Part shown: one piece after another, positions 44,924-44,982 of the stretch
Position numbering within the stretch: the first letter of the stretch is position 1
Layout: every line of letters starts with the position of its first letter
Origin: JBBRCE01 sp038205115
Lineage (GTDB): Bacteria > Planctomycetota > Planctomycetia > Pirellulales > JBBRCE01
Assembly (NCBI GenBank): GCA_038205115.1
Contig: JBBRCE010000041.1
Location: 1-44,982 of the forward strand
Direction of reading: 5' to 3'
Length of the DNA: 44,982 bases
Notes under the pieces: model-generated
What the model was told of the DNA's origin: nothing
Database searches by the model: none
The model's input: the letters and a program-made list of their open reading frames with translations, nothing else
Made by a program: the position numbers and the translations under genes

Positions 44924-44982
44924 ATGAACAAGAAGTACATCGTACAGCTCTCGGATGAAGAGCGAAAGGTTTGCGAGCAGGT
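44924..44982 (+). CDS. IS630-type transposase, partial at right window edge
   Basis: Only 19 codons are in the window. MNKKYIVQLSDEERKVCEQ matches the N-terminus of IS630-family helix-turn-helix transposases common in planctomycetes (MNKKYIVRLTDEER-type, from memory). AAGGAGGTG lies five bases before the ATG. It runs off the right edge. The element's left end should lie between about 44850 and 44920. Confidence 0.65.
   Translation, partial: MNKKYIVQLSDEERKVCEQ

Overview
The window looks like chromosomal DNA of a planctomycete, most likely a Pirellulales-type bacterium. This is an inference from family content: a DUF1559 prepilin-like protein, two planctomycete-style FAD oxidoreductases, a membrane-anchored Hanks kinase, a very large membrane-anchored caspase-like protein, and high-GC coding with frequent GTG/TTG alternatives. 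The outer membrane is supported by a CMP-Kdo synthetase (kdsB), several lipoproteins and T6SS sheath and tube genes. I saw no rRNA, tRNA or CRISPR array.

Layout. 1-1.5 kb: mobile-element debris, with a transposase OrfA running off the left edge, a small exported protein, and an internally deleted IS66 element that keeps both 14-bp ends. 1.7-3.9 kb: kdsB, a lipoprotein and a small membrane protein. 4.1-8.6 kb: two convergent secreted FAD-dependent oxidoreductases, one fused to an alpha/beta-hydrolase and the other to a golvesin-like domain. 8.65-9.88 kb: a gene-poor stretch with a near-consensus sigma-70 promoter facing no gene, a 7+7 array of two related heptamers, a GC-rich hairpin and a nested three-stem inverted repeat. 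9.9-16.5 kb: a HELWH metallopeptidase, a DUF421 protein plus SpoU methyltransferase pair, a membrane protein, a Ser/Thr kinase, a DUF1559/lipoprotein pair, and a possible small RNA or 10-codon gene with its own terminator. 16.5-27.6 kb: a J-domain protein, arginine decarboxylase speA, a conserved unknown, a HEAT/TPR protein, a large MscS-type channel and an MFS permease.

27.65-38.25 kb is the most interesting part. A 1856-residue membrane-anchored caspase-fold protein, in which the catalytic Cys position reads Gly, lies divergent from tssB-tssC and three different hcp-like genes plus a small lipoprotein. Strong hairpins stand on both sides of the first hcp, which suggests sheath and tube are made at different levels. 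No baseplate, spike, membrane-complex or ClpV gene is present in the window, so this is an isolated sheath/tube module. Downstream are trxB, an XRE regulator and a polytopic membrane protein with a patatin-like lipase domain. A Lys-rich secreted protein, a seven-repeat WD40 protein and the start of an IS630-type transposase close the window.

Functions come from motifs and family knowledge read by eye. Start sites were chosen from Shine-Dalgarno spacing and expected N-termini and are marked where uncertain.
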